DNA from: Streptomyces sp. PH10-H1
GTDB taxonomy: Bacteria; Actinomycetota; Actinomycetes; Streptomycetales; Streptomycetaceae
Assembly: GCF_030063355.1 (NCBI RefSeq)
Contig: NZ_JASISZ010000027.1
Coordinates: forward strand, 23,409-87,408
DNA: 64,000 nt
Direction: 5' to 3'
Shown: in pieces, positions 35,122 to 43,731 of the stretch
How the letters are laid out: every line of letters starts with the position of its first letter
Numbering within the stretch: position 1 is the first letter of the stretch
Program-made: the position numbers and the translations under genes
The notes under the pieces: model-generated
Database searches by the model: none
What the model saw: the letters and a program-made list of their open reading frames with translations, nothing else
Told to the model about the DNA's origin: nothing

Positions 35122-35159
35122 AACGGCTGTCCCGGATCACCGGATCCAGGGCAGCCGTT
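35122..35159 (+). terminator. Terminator of nagB
   Basis: AACGGCTG at 35122-35129 pairs with CAGCCGTT at 35152-35159, with further pairing (CCC and GATC) inside. It is 40 bases past the nagB stop. Confidence 0.7.
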
Positions 35160-35228
35160 CGTCGTCAGAGGGGATCCGCAGGACCCGTATCTGCTGGTCG
35201 TCGTAGGTTCTTCGACCCCGGCCCGGCA

Positions 35229-35396
35229 ATTACTGCTAAACAGGCACTGACCGCCGACGGCCTGCTGGAACGCCGCCGCCACCAGAGCAATCCCACCCGC
35301 CACGAGTACGACCTGACCGACCTGGGACGCTCCTTGCAGCCGGTGATCGTGGCGCCGGCCGCGTCCTTCCCCAACAGCCCCGAGGAAAGCCAGTGA
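35229..35396 (+). pseudogene. HxlR-type winged-helix regulator, C-terminal fragment
   Basis: A frame without a start reads KQALTADGLLERRRHQSNPTRHEYDLTDLGRSLQPVI, which is the wing and last helix of an HxlR-type regulator (LxxLEADGLVxRRxYxxxPPRxEYxLTxxGxxL). The first 60 residues are absent; upstream DNA is the nagB terminator. Its TGA overlaps the GTG of tag (GTGA), so the intact ancestor was probably co-translated with tag. Confidence 0.7.
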
Positions 35397-35992
35397 GTCC
35401 AGTGAGTGCCGTACGTCCGGCGAAACCCGTCATCCGTTGCGCCTGGGCCGAAGGCTCCGACCTGATGGCCGCCTACCACGACACCGAATGGGGCACCGCG
35501 TCCCATGACGACGCCTATCTGTTCGAACTTCTGCTCCTCGAAGGCGCCCAGGCGGGTCTGTCCTGGTCCACCGTGCTGAGCAAGCGCGAGAACTACCGCA
35601 GCGCCCTCGACGGCTTCGACTACGAGAAGATCGCCCTGTACGACCAGGCCACGCTCGACGGTCTGATGACCGACGCCGGCATCGTCCGCAACCGCCTCAA
35701 GATCGCCTCGACGGTGAAGAACGCCAGCGCCTTCCGCACCGTGCGCGACGAGTTCGGCTCCTTCGACACCTATCTGTGGCAGTGGGTCGACGGCACACCC
35801 CTGGTCAACCGCCCCCGCCCGACAGATCCGCTGCCCGCCCGCACCGATCTCTCCGACCGGCTCAGCAAAGACCTGAAGAAGCGTGGTTTCACCTTCGTCG
35901 GCACCACCATCACGTACGCCTACCTCCAGGCCGTCGGCGTCGTGAACGACCACACGACCGCGTGCACCGCGCAGGGAGCGTCTCCGGCCTGA
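35393..35992 (+). CDS. tag: DNA-3-methyladenine glycosylase I
   Basis: The 199-residue enzyme removes 3-methyladenine from alkylated DNA. Family features are RCAWAEGSDLMAAYHDTEWG, the catalytic Glu in LLLEGAQAGLSW, RNRLKIASTVKNASAF, and the C-terminal zinc ligands in NDHTTAC. GTG 35393 overlaps the stop of the regulator fragment; translational coupling has therefore been broken by loss of that gene's start. No strong ribosome-binding site of its own is seen, so expression may be reduced. ATG further inside at 35465 would cut conserved residues. Confidence 0.95.
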   Translation: MSPVSAVRPAKPVIRCAWAEGSDLMAAYHDTEWGTASHDDAYLFELLLLEGAQAGLSWSTVLSKRENYRSALDGFDYEKIALYDQATLDGLMTDAGIVRNRLKIASTVKNASAFRTVRDEFGSFDTYLWQWVDGTPLVNRPRPTDPLPARTDLSDRLSKDLKKRGFTFVGTTITYAYLQAVGVVNDHTTACTAQGASPA

Positions 35993-36179
35993 GGACGGCA
36001 CCGGGAAGCAGGGAGTGCGCAGGAAGTATTCAGCCCCTCGCGGCTGCCTGAGGATCGTCTCGCACTGCGCGCTCGGCCGGTGAAGGAAGCCGCGCTCGAG
36101 GCGTAGCCGGGGCGCGCTTCCGCCGCCGCGGGGCGGCTCATCGCTCGCACCGTGGGCAGGCAAGGTAAACAATGGGTTC

Positions 36180-39005
36180 ATGGCCGGACTTTTCGGCCGA
36201 TCTTGGAGGCTGTCGGTCCGCTCGCTCGCCGATTGGCGTCCACGCAATCGGCGCGAGCGCCAGAACTCGGAACGAGGGCAAGAAAGGCGATACGAGCTGC
36301 GGGACCCTGAACGTTCACGGGGGCAGCACCTGGGTTGGGCGCTGAACATGCGCACCGTCGCCGGGCAGGTTTTCGTCCTGCAGGTGGCGGTGGTCGCGCT
36401 GCTCGTCTTCGCCGCGGTGGTGGCGGTGGTTCTGCAGTCCCGCAATGACGGCGAGGTGGAGGCCCGCAACCGGTCGGTCGCCGTGGCGCAGACCTTCGCG
36501 CACTCCCCGGGAATCCAGGCGGTGCTGGCCGGTCCTGACCCGAGCGCGGTGCTGCAGCCGCTCACCGAGGCGGCTCGCGAGGCCGCCGGCGTCGATTTCA
36601 TCGTGGTGATGAACACCAAGGGGATTCGCTACACCCACCCCATTCCGAGCCTGATCGGGAAGAGGTTCGTGGGCACCATCGAGCCGTCGCTCGCCGGCCG
36701 CGTCTACACCGAGAGTGTTCACGGACCCCTCGGCCAAGAGGTACAGGCGGTGGTCCCGGTACAGAGCGCCGATGGCACGGTCGTGGGCCTGGTGTCGGCA
36801 GGGCTCAAGGTCAAGAACGTGACCAGCGCGGTCGACCGGCACCTGCCGATCATCTTCGGCACCGGCGCGGCCGCGCTCGCCCTGGCCACGGGCGGCAACG
36901 TACTGGTCAGCCGGCGACTGCGCCGCCAGACCCACGGTCTGGACCCCGTCGAGATGACCCGTATGTACGAACACCATGACGCGGTCCTGCACGCGGTACG
37001 GGAGGGCGTGCTGATCGTCGGCGGCGACGGCCGGCTGCTGCTCGCAAACGATGAGGCGCGCCGGCTGCTCGATCTGCCCGAGGACGCCGAAGGGCGCCCC
37101 GTCATCGGGCTCGGCCTGACGCCGCGCCTGGCCGAGCTGCTGGACTCCGGGCGCGCCGCGGCCGATGAGGTGTTCCCGGTCGGGGACCGGTTGCTGGCCG
37201 TCAACCACCGGCCGACGGACCCCGACGGAGGACCGTCCGGCAGTGTGGCGACGCTCCGCGACGCCACCGAACTCCGCGAGCTCATCGGTAAGGCGGATGT
37301 GGCGGACACCCGGCTGCAGCTGCTGTACGACGCCGCCGTGCGGATCGGCACCACGCTTGACGTCGTACGGACCGCCGAGGAACTGGCGGAGTTCGCGGTC
37401 CCCCGATTCGCCGACTTCGTCACGGTCGACCTGCTGGACGCCGTACTGGGCGGGGAGGAGCCGGAGGGCACGGACGCCGACATGCGCCGCACGGCGATCA
37501 GCGGCATCCGTGACGACCCGCCCCTGTATCCGCTCGGTGAACTGATCCACTACGCCTCCCCCACGCCGCAGGCCGAGGGCTTCGCCAGCGGCCGGTCCGT
37601 CATCAGGGCGGATCTGCGCACCGCCGGCGGGTGGCAGAAACAAGAGGAGCTACGGGCCAGGAGGATCATGGACTACGGAATCCACTCCATGATCACCGTC
37701 CCGCTGGCCGCGCGGGGTGTCGTCATGGGTATGGCGACCTTCTGGCGTTCGGTGAAGCCGGAGCCCTTCGAGGACGAGGATCTGTCCGTCGCCGAGGAGG
37801 TGGTCGCCCGCGCGGCGGTGAGCATCGACAACGCGCGGCGCTTCGCCCGCGAGCACTCCATGGCGGTGACGCTGCAGCGCAGCCTCCTGCCCCGCGTCCT
37901 GCCCGCCCAGAACGCGCTCGACGTCGCCTACCGCTATCTGCCCGCGGAGGCGGGGGTGGGCGGGGACTGGTTCGACGTCATCCCGATGCCCGGGGCCCGG
38001 GTGGCGCTGGTCGTGGGCGATGTCGTCGGCCACGGGCTGCATGCCGCCGCGACGATGGGCCGGCTGCGTACAGCGGTGCACAATTTCTCGAACCTGGACC
38101 TGCCACCCGATGAGCTCCTGTGGCACCTCGACGAGCTGGTCACCCGTATCGACCAGGACGAAATCCTCGAGGGCGAAGGTGCGGCCACCGTCACCGGAGC
38201 CACCTGCCTGTACGCGATCTACGACCCCGTCACCCGGCGCTGCGCGATGGCCCGGGCCGGGCATCTGCCTCCCGCCCTCGTCGGGCCGGACGGTTCCGTG
38301 GACTTCCCCGACATGCCCGGCGGTCCACCCCTCGGCCTGGGCGGCCTGCCCTTCGAGACAACCGAACTCCAGCTGCCCGAGGGCACCCGGCTGGTGCTGT
38401 ACACCGACGGGCTCATCGAGGACCGTGCCCGGGACATCGATGAGGGACTGGACATGCTGCGCCACGCCCTGGCCCACTCCGGCCGGACACCCGAGGAGAC
38501 CTGTGCCGAGGTGCTGGAAGCGCTGCTGCCCGAGCATCCGTCGGACGACGTCGCGCTGATCGTCGCCAGCACCCGGGTGCTGCGCGGCGAGCACGTCGCC
38601 GAATGGGATGTGCCACCCGAACCCGAGGAGGTCGGGCGGGTGCGCGCCGCCGTGGCCCGGAAGCTGACCGCGTGGGATCTGGACGACATGGCGTTCACCA
38701 CCGAGCTGATCCTCAGCGAGCTGATCACCAACGCCATCCGCTACGCGACCGGACCCATCAGGGTGCGGCTGCTCCGCGACCGGTCGCTGATCTGCGAGGT
38801 CTCGGACGCCAGCAGCACCTCACCGCATCTGCGGCGGGCGGCGAGCATGGACGAGGGCGGCCGCGGCCTGTTCCTCGTCGCCCAGTTCGCCGACCGGTGG
38901 GGCACCCGTTACACCCCGGCCGGAAAGGTCATCTGGACCGAGCAGCCACTGCCGCAGCCCGAGTCCCCACAGGCACCGCTACCGCGCCTTCCCTCCGTGG
39001 AGTGA
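36180..39005 (+). CDS. Membrane sensor SpoIIE-type phosphatase with anti-sigma kinase domain
   Basis: The 941-residue multidomain protein has a basic N-terminus, TM1 (about 63-84), an extracytoplasmic sensor domain of Cache/CitA type (85-220), TM2 (221-242), a PAS domain (about 265-370), a GAF domain (375-560), a SpoIIE/PP2C phosphatase (565-795, with GGDWFDVI, VGDVVGHG and YTDGLIED) and a HATPase_c kinase (805-925, with the N-box ELILSELITNAIRYA and GGRGLFLV). It probably senses a small ligand outside and tunes a partner-switching module by both dephosphorylating a STAS antagonist and phosphorylating it. A STAS gene lies 420 bases downstream. ATG 36180 is the first start; GTG/ATG codons further in would remove part of the basic leader. 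Confidence 0.93.
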   Translation: MAGLFGRSWRLSVRSLADWRPRNRRERQNSERGQERRYELRDPERSRGQHLGWALNMRTVAGQVFVLQVAVVALLVFAAVVAVVLQSRNDGEVEARNRSVAVAQTFAHSPGIQAVLAGPDPSAVLQPLTEAAREAAGVDFIVVMNTKGIRYTHPIPSLIGKRFVGTIEPSLAGRVYTESVHGPLGQEVQAVVPVQSADGTVVGLVSAGLKVKNVTSAVDRHLPIIFGTGAAALALATGGNVLVSRRLRRQTHGLDPVEMTRMYEHHDAVLHAVREGVLIVGGDGRLLLANDEARRLLDLPEDAEGRPVIGLGLTPRLAELLDSGRAAADEVFPVGDRLLAVNHRPTDPDGGPSGSVATLRDATELRELIGKADVADTRLQLLYDAAVRIGTTLDVVRTAEELAEFAVPRFADFVTVDLLDAVLGGEEPEGTDADMRRTAISGIRDDPPLYPLGELIHYASPTPQAEGFASGRSVIRADLRTAGGWQKQEELRARRIMDYGIHSMITVPLAARGVVMGMATFWRSVKPEPFEDEDLSVAEEVVARAAVSIDNARRFAREHSMAVTLQRSLLPRVLPAQNALDVAYRYLPAEAGVGGDWFDVIPMPGARVALVVGDVVGHGLHAAATMGRLRTAVHNFSNLDLPPDELLWHLDELVTRIDQDEILEGEGAATVTGATCLYAIYDPVTRRCAMARAGHLPPALVGPDGSVDFPDMPGGPPLGLGGLPFETTELQLPEGTRLVLYTDGLIEDRARDIDEGLDMLRHALAHSGRTPEETCAEVLEALLPEHPSDDVALIVASTRVLRGEHVAEWDVPPEPEEVGRVRAAVARKLTAWDLDDMAFTTELILSELITNAIRYATGPIRVRLLRDRSLICEVSDASSTSPHLRRAASMDEGGRGLFLVAQFADRWGTRYTPAGKVIWTEQPLPQPESPQAPLPRLPSVE

Positions 39006-39176
39006 GGACTCCGCGGGCGCGTTGAGCGGGCAGTCCGTGGGCCTGCCGGCGTCGTCGCCGTGGTAGCCGAACTGGTCGTCCCGCTCTGCGCCGAAGTCGC
39101 CGTCGGCAGCAGCGCCGGCGTCGGCGTGCTTCGGGACGCCGATGTTGTCGCCGCAGGCGCACACGGTGGTGATCAT
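38979..39176 (-). CDS. Small CxC protein, overlapping the phosphatase 3' end
   Basis: The 65-residue protein begins MITTVCACGDNIGVPKHADAG, with a CxC motif near the N-terminus, and has an acidic middle (DGDFGAERDDQFGYHGDDAG) and one more Cys. GAGGAG lies 5 bases before ATG 39176. Its last 27 bases overlap the 3' end of the phosphatase gene on the other strand, so the genes are convergent and overlapping. It may bind a metal; function unknown. Confidence 0.6.
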   Translation of the reverse strand: MITTVCACGDNIGVPKHADAGAAADGDFGAERDDQFGYHGDDAGRPTDCPLNAPAESSLHGGKAR

Positions 39177-39423
39177 CACTTCTCCTCGGAAGGGGCTGAA
39201 TGTTCACCACCACTTCAACCCAGTCCTCCGCGCGGGGCCTGTTCTGCTGGTCCGGCCGGGTCCCCTTCCTGACCCGGTGGGCGCGCTCCGGCCACCGCGG
39301 GACGCGTGGCCCTTGCTGTCGCCCGTTACGCGAGAGCACAAGTGTGCGAAGCGCCTGACCCGAGGTGCACCGCACTGGCAGAATGGCGCTACGGGGCAGT
39401 CGATCTTCGAGTGGGAGCGCTCC

Positions 39424-39804
39424 ATGACGCGCTTGCAGGCGCGACGGATACACCGTCATGACGAGATCGCCATCGTGGCGGTCGTCGGCGAACTGGATCT
39501 GGACAGCGAGCACGTGCTGGCCGATGCCACGGCCGCGGTGCTGGACGCCGGTCAGGTGCAACTGATCCTGGACTGCGACGAGCTCACCTTCTGCGATTCG
39601 CGCGGACTGGGGCTGCTGCTGACCCTGCGGCAGACCCTGGACGACCGCGGCGGCTCCCTGATTCTGACCGCGCCCGGCCCGCAGCTCCTGCGCACCCTTG
39701 AGCTCACCGGCGCCGACCAGGTCATCACCCTGGCGGCCGGGATCGGCGAGGCCGTCAGCCTTCTCTCCCCGGCCGGTCCCAGCGTTCAGGACGCCTCCGC
39801 GTAG
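39424..39804 (+). CDS. STAS-domain anti-sigma factor antagonist
   Basis: The 126-residue protein is a single STAS domain: IAIVAVVGELDLDSEHVLADATAAVLDAG, then LILDCDELTFCDSRGLGLLLTLRQTL, where CDSRGL contains the phosphorylatable Ser next to the Asp. GGGAG is 6 bases before ATG 39424. In partner switching, the dephosphorylated form binds an anti-sigma kinase and frees the sigma factor. The large phosphatase/kinase just upstream is the natural partner. The two genes are co-oriented but separated by 418 bases. Confidence 0.92.
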   Translation: MTRLQARRIHRHDEIAIVAVVGELDLDSEHVLADATAAVLDAGQVQLILDCDELTFCDSRGLGLLLTLRQTLDDRGGSLILTAPGPQLLRTLELTGADQVITLAAGIGEAVSLLSPAGPSVQDASA

Positions 39805-39850
39805 TCACGCCGACGGATTCCAGTCACGCCGACGGTTCCAGTCGGTCCGG

Positions 39851-39886
39851 ACGGTGCCGGACGGTGCCGGACGGTGCCGGACGGTT
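39851..39886. repeat. 10-bp tandem repeat between convergent genes
   Basis: ACGGTGCCGG is repeated three times (39851-39880) with a fourth partial copy to 39886, right at the stop of the phospholipase gene. A longer CAGTCACGCCGACGG-type duplication precedes it (about 39802-39840). Confidence 0.85.
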
Positions 39887-41116
39887 CTACAGGAATCGCC
39901 GGATCGGGATGACGGCCACTTCCTGGAGCCGCTGCATGGAGGAGCGCCGGTTCCACGGACCGGACTCGATCAGTTCGCTGAGGGCCCGGTCCTGCTCGAA
40001 GTGTTCGTCGAGGGTGGCGGTGAACGTCTCGTCGAGAACGGCCAGCATGACCTCCTCGTCGTGGTCCAGTGAGCGGCGGTTGAAGTTGGTGGACCCGATG
40101 AGGGAGGCGACGTGGTCGATGGTGATCACCTTGGCGTGCATCATCGTCGGCTGGTACTGCCAGATCTTCACCCCGCACGCGACCAACTCCTCATAGAAAT
40201 TCTGGCCCGCCAGCTGGCACACCCGCTTGTCGGTGTGGGGACCGGGCAGCAGGATCTCCACCTCCACCCCACGCCGGGCCGCCTCACACAGCAGATGGAT
40301 GAAGTAGGCGTCGGGTGCGAAGTAGGCGGTGGCCAGCCGCAGGCGCTCCTGAGCCGACTCGATGACCACGCGGATCAGCGTCTGCATGTCCTGCCAGCCG
40401 AAACTGGCCGAGCCGCGCACCACCTGGACGATCGCGTCGCCCTGCGGGGAATGCTCGACAAAGCGGTCGCGGTCGTCGAAGAGGTCGGCATGGCACTCGG
40501 CCCAGTTCTGGGCGAACGCCGCCGCGATGCCGTCCACCGCCGGGCCGCGGACCTGCACATGGGTGTCCCGCCACTCCTTCTCATCGCGTGCGTCGCCGCA
40601 CCACTCCTCGGCGATCCCCACACCGCCGGTGTACCCGGTCGTCTCATCGACGACCAGCACTTTGCGGTGACATCGGTGGTTCTGCTTCAACGGGGAGAGC
40701 CACAGCGGCTTGCGGAACCACGCCACCTGCACCCCGGCCTGCTCCATCTGATCCAGCAGGTCCTGCTCGATGAGCCGGCTGCCGAAACCGTCCAGCAACA
40801 GCCGGACCCGTACGCCTTCGCGGGCGCGGTCGGCGAGTGCGCCCGCGAACTCGCGGGCGATCGCACCGCGCCAGTAGACGAACGTCATCATGTCGACCGT
40901 GTACTGCGCCGTCCGGATGCTGCCCAGCATCGCCGCGAAGATCTCGTCACCGTTGCGCAGCGGCAGGAGGGCGTTGTTCTCGGTCGCCGCGATGCCGATC
41001 AGCCGCTCCAGCCGGCGCCGTATCCGCTGCTTGCGCTCCGCGTACGACAGCGAGTCCCGCTCCGGTCGGGTACCGGCCTCCGCCAGCGTCTGCTCGTGGT
41101 CCTCAACGGTCGTCAT
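39887..41116 (-). CDS. Phospholipase D-family / cardiolipin synthase-type protein
   Basis: The 409-residue protein has two PLD half-sites: HRKVLVVDETTGYTGG (HxKxxxxD, about residue 150) and HAKVITIDHVASLIGSTNFNRRS (about 330). A charged N-terminal helix precedes the first domain. Cardiolipin synthases of this type transfer a phosphatidyl group to make cardiolipin, though this protein lacks the two N-terminal TM helices of ClsA and is closer to ClsB-like soluble forms. ATG 41116 is the first sensible start. It is convergent with the STAS gene. Confidence 0.9.
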   Translation of the reverse strand: MTTVEDHEQTLAEAGTRPERDSLSYAERKQRIRRRLERLIGIAATENNALLPLRNGDEIFAAMLGSIRTAQYTVDMMTFVYWRGAIAREFAGALADRAREGVRVRLLLDGFGSRLIEQDLLDQMEQAGVQVAWFRKPLWLSPLKQNHRCHRKVLVVDETTGYTGGVGIAEEWCGDARDEKEWRDTHVQVRGPAVDGIAAAFAQNWAECHADLFDDRDRFVEHSPQGDAIVQVVRGSASFGWQDMQTLIRVVIESAQERLRLATAYFAPDAYFIHLLCEAARRGVEVEILLPGPHTDKRVCQLAGQNFYEELVACGVKIWQYQPTMMHAKVITIDHVASLIGSTNFNRRSLDHDEEVMLAVLDETFTATLDEHFEQDRALSELIESGPWNRRSSMQRLQEVAVIPIRRFL

Positions 41117-41419
41117 GCGGATTCTCCTGGCGTTGAGAGCTGCTGCGCTGTTGTCTGGCTGCCCCGGTCGCGCACGGCGCCGATGCGCCGGTTCTCGGAG
41201 CGAAAGGAGTCGTCTGGACTGAGCCAACGTACACACCCGCCGGTGCTGCCGCCGAAGTTGACGACACAGCGGTGTGTCAGCGCGACCCGGCACGCCCGCC
41301 CCCGCCGCGGCAACGCCTTCAGCGGCAGGTCCGGCGGCCCCGGACCCGCTCTCCGCCGCTGTGCTCCAGCGGTTCAACCATCCGTCGTGGCCAGCGCCTT
41401 CGCCTCTCTCCTGCTTACA
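41117..41419. other. Non-coding stretch
   Basis: The 303 bases hold only short frames without protein-like features. The upstream region of the PLD gene must lie here, but I find no promoter match or repeat worth naming. Confidence 0.5.
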
Positions 41420-41674
41420 TCACGCGATGTGCAGTTCATACGGAGTGCCCGCGCTGATCGCTTCGGCCTGCTCGGCCAGGTCGGCCGCGGCGAAGACCAG
41501 CCGCGCGCTGTCGGCCGCCCGGCCGAGCAGGGGAAGTATCTCGGCGACGGGCCGCCCGCGGTGGGACCGCGCGAGGGACGCGAAGTCGCGCTGATAGGAC
41601 GCCCCGTAAACGTCGCCCCACTGGGTCAGTGACCGGCCCAGGCCCTGCCGGTCGACCGTGATCATGTTTCCCAT
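41420..41674 (-). CDS. Hypothetical protein (84 aa)
   Basis: The small protein begins MGNMITVDRQGLGRSLTQWGDVYGASYQRDFASLARSHRG and is mostly helical with an acidic, Ala-rich end (AADLAEQAEAISAGTPYELHIA). GAGGAAG precedes ATG 41674. No family recognised. It could be a regulator accessory for the adjacent GlxA gene, upstream on the same strand, but the gap of about 90 bases gives no proof. Confidence 0.6.
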   Translation of the reverse strand: MGNMITVDRQGLGRSLTQWGDVYGASYQRDFASLARSHRGRPVAEILPLLGRAADSARLVFAAADLAEQAEAISAGTPYELHIA

Positions 41675-41764
41675 CGTGGTCTTCCTCAGCCGCATGCCGC
41701 CCGCCGGTTCACGGACTGGTCTCCTGGCGCTACTGGGGAGGTCTGACAATGCCGTTGGGGCCGG

Positions 41765-42754
41765 CTAGGGCGTTGCGGTGCGGGTGGAGGGCGGTGCGGT
41801 GCGGGTGGTGCGGAAGCGCGCGGCGTAGGCGGAGGGGGTGGTGCCCAGGTGCCGCGCAAAGGTCCTGCGCAGCGTCTCGTCACTGCCCAGACCGCTGCGC
41901 CGGGCGGCGGAGGTGACGCTCTCGCCGTGTTCCAGCAGGATCCGGGCAGCCTCCAGCCGCATGGTCTCCACATAGGCGGCCGGCGTGCTGCCGGTCTGGT
42001 CCCGGAAGAGCCGCGACAGGTGACGGGGGCTGGCACCGGCGTGCCCGGCCAGGGCCTGCGGGCTGTGGTCCGAGGCCGGGTCGGCAGCGATGGCGTCCAG
42101 CAGCGGGCGCAGCACCGGGTGTCGCGTGGCCGTCGTGCGGGAGGCGGCGGAGAACTGGGACTGGCCGCCCGGCCGTTGCAGGAACACCACCAGGTCGCGG
42201 GCGACCCGGCGGGCCGCTTCCGGCCCGAGGTCCTGTTCCACCAGCGCCAGGCAGACATCGATGCCCGCCGTCACCCCGGCCGAGGTGAGCACGGGTCCGT
42301 CCTGGACGTAGATGGCGTCCGGCGTGACCTGGATGTCGGGGTGGAGGCGGGCGAGTTCCGCCGCGTGTTCCCAGTGGGTCGTCGCCCTGCGCCCGCGCAG
42401 CAGGCCCGCCGCGGCGAGGGCGAACGCGCCGGTGCACACCGCTGCCACCCGCTGTGCCGTCGCGGCCAGCCGGGCCACCTGGTCGATGAGGGCGGGCTCT
42501 TTCCTGAAGGCGTCGAGGTCGGCGGGGCCGGGAACGACGAGGGTGTCCGCCCGGTCCACCCGTTCGACGGGAACGTCCGCCGCGATCCGCGATCCGCAGG
42601 CCGGTGGACGTGGTGACGTCCCGGCCGCCGGGGGTGCACACCCGCACGGCGTAGGCGCCCGTGTCACGCGCGGCGGTGGCGAAGACCTCCAGGGGGCGGC
42701 GACGTCCATCAGCCGAACCCCGTCGAAGGCGAAGACGATCACGTGATGCTGCAC
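41765..42754 (-). CDS. GlxA-type AraC-family regulator with an internal compensating frameshift
   Basis: The 329-residue protein has a DJ-1/PfpI-like sensor domain (about 1-185) and a C-terminal AraC helix-turn-helix pair (about 225-320, HAGASPRHLSRLFRDQTGSTPAAYVETMRLEAARILLE and SGLGSDETLRRTFARHLG). After HVIVFAFDGVRLMDVAAP the frame reads about 37 low-complexity residues. In another frame, exactly that DNA reads LEVFATAARDTGAYAVRVCTPGGRDVTTSTGLRI, the expected family sequence. One base is missing near 42694 and a 7-base duplication (GCGGATC twice, near 42590-42605) restores the frame. The gene is open but the sensor domain core is scrambled. DNA binding may survive. GTG 42754 fits the family start. 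Confidence 0.8.
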   Translation of the reverse strand: MQHHVIVFAFDGVRLMDVAAPWRSSPPPRVTRAPTPCGCAPPAAGTSPRPPACGSRIAADVPVERVDRADTLVVPGPADLDAFRKEPALIDQVARLAATAQRVAAVCTGAFALAAAGLLRGRRATTHWEHAAELARLHPDIQVTPDAIYVQDGPVLTSAGVTAGIDVCLALVEQDLGPEAARRVARDLVVFLQRPGGQSQFSAASRTTATRHPVLRPLLDAIAADPASDHSPQALAGHAGASPRHLSRLFRDQTGSTPAAYVETMRLEAARILLEHGESVTSAARRSGLGSDETLRRTFARHLGTTPSAYAARFRTTRTAPPSTRTATP

Positions 42755-43051
42755 CCGTCCACCGTAGCCGGATGGGCCCAGCTCGCCCTCCACCGGACCA
42801 GCCGCGAGCTGCACGCCCTCTACGCGAGGCTTCCCCGCTACGCCGTCCCTGTCACGGCCTGGACCGACCAGCACGGCACCATCCATCCCGCCGGTACCGG
42901 CTGGAGCGAGGCCGACCACGTCGCGGTCGAAGCCCTGCTCGACCGGGAACGGGAACTACGCGCCGGCATCGCCGCCCATCCGGCGTGGGCGGCCTACGAA
43001 GAGCCACCCATACCCGCTCCCCGGCCCCGGGTGTACGCGACGGCCGCTTGA
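42746..43051 (+). CDS. Hypothetical protein, start overlaps divergent GlxA gene
   Basis: The 101-residue protein is polar and helical with a protein-like pattern (LALHRTSRELHALYARLPRYAVPVTAWTDQHGTIHP, then EADHVAVEALLDRERELRAGIAAHPAW). It contains no domain that I know. Its ATG at 42746 lies inside the first codons of the oppositely transcribed regulator, leaving no room for a promoter or ribosome-binding site. Either it starts further downstream or it has lost its true 5' end. Real coding is likely from codon use. Confidence 0.5.
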   Translation: MLHPSTVAGWAQLALHRTSRELHALYARLPRYAVPVTAWTDQHGTIHPAGTGWSEADHVAVEALLDRERELRAGIAAHPAWAAYEEPPIPAPRPRVYATAA

Positions 43052-43092
43052 TGGAGAACCGGAGCGGGCAAGGGCGGCCCGCTCGGCTCACA

Positions 43093-43626
43093 TCACCCGT
43101 GGTATTCGGTGAGATCGATGCTGTGCACGCGCAGCGGAAGGCCGTACACCGGGTGGGCCGTTTCGCGTTCCGGGACCATGCCGAGCTTGCGCATCACGTT
43201 CTCGGAGGCGTCATTGCCCACCTGGCAGATGCTGATGACGCGGTCGAGGCCGCGGTCCTGGAGCGCGAACTCCAAGGTGGCGTGGGCGGCTTCTGACGCG
43301 TAGCCCTGGCCCCAGAACTGCTGGCCGAGCCGCCAGCCGATCTCCACGGCGGGCAGTACCTCCGGCAGGAAATCGGGCACGGACAGACCCGTGAAGCCGG
43401 CCAGTTCGCCCGAGGCCAGCAGCTCGACGGCGAAGAGCCCGAAGCCCTCCTCGTCCCACTCCTCCTCCCACCGCTCGATGTCCTCCGCCGTCCTTTCCAG
43501 GTCGCGGACCGAGCCGTCGCCGATCCAGCGCATCACCTGCGGATCGGCGTTGATGTCGGCCATGGCCGCGAGGTCGTCGTCATGCCAGCGGCGGAGGATG
43601 AGGCGGGGGGTAAGGATTTCGGTCAT
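43093..43626 (-). CDS. GNAT acetyltransferase (RimJ/RimL type)
   Basis: The 177-residue protein has ILTPRLILRRWHDDDLAAMADINADPQVMRWIGDGSV at the N-terminus and the acetyl-CoA motif EIGWRLGQQFWGQGYASEAAHATLEFAL followed by VISICQVGNDASENVMRKLGMV. This is the standard order of RimJ/RimL-type Nalpha or small-molecule acetyltransferases. ATG 43626. It is tail-to-tail with the hypothetical gene before it and stands alone. Confidence 0.92.
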   Translation of the reverse strand: MTEILTPRLILRRWHDDDLAAMADINADPQVMRWIGDGSVRDLERTAEDIERWEEEWDEEGFGLFAVELLASGELAGFTGLSVPDFLPEVLPAVEIGWRLGQQFWGQGYASEAAHATLEFALQDRGLDRVISICQVGNDASENVMRKLGMVPERETAHPVYGLPLRVHSIDLTEYHG

Positions 43627-43731
43627 GTCCGCATCCTGCCGAAGGTAAGGGCCGCAGCGGTAATCGGCGGCTGCCCGCGCCGCCCCCGTCCGGACCGACG
43701 GCACTCCGGGCCGGGCCGCGCCCCCGCACGG

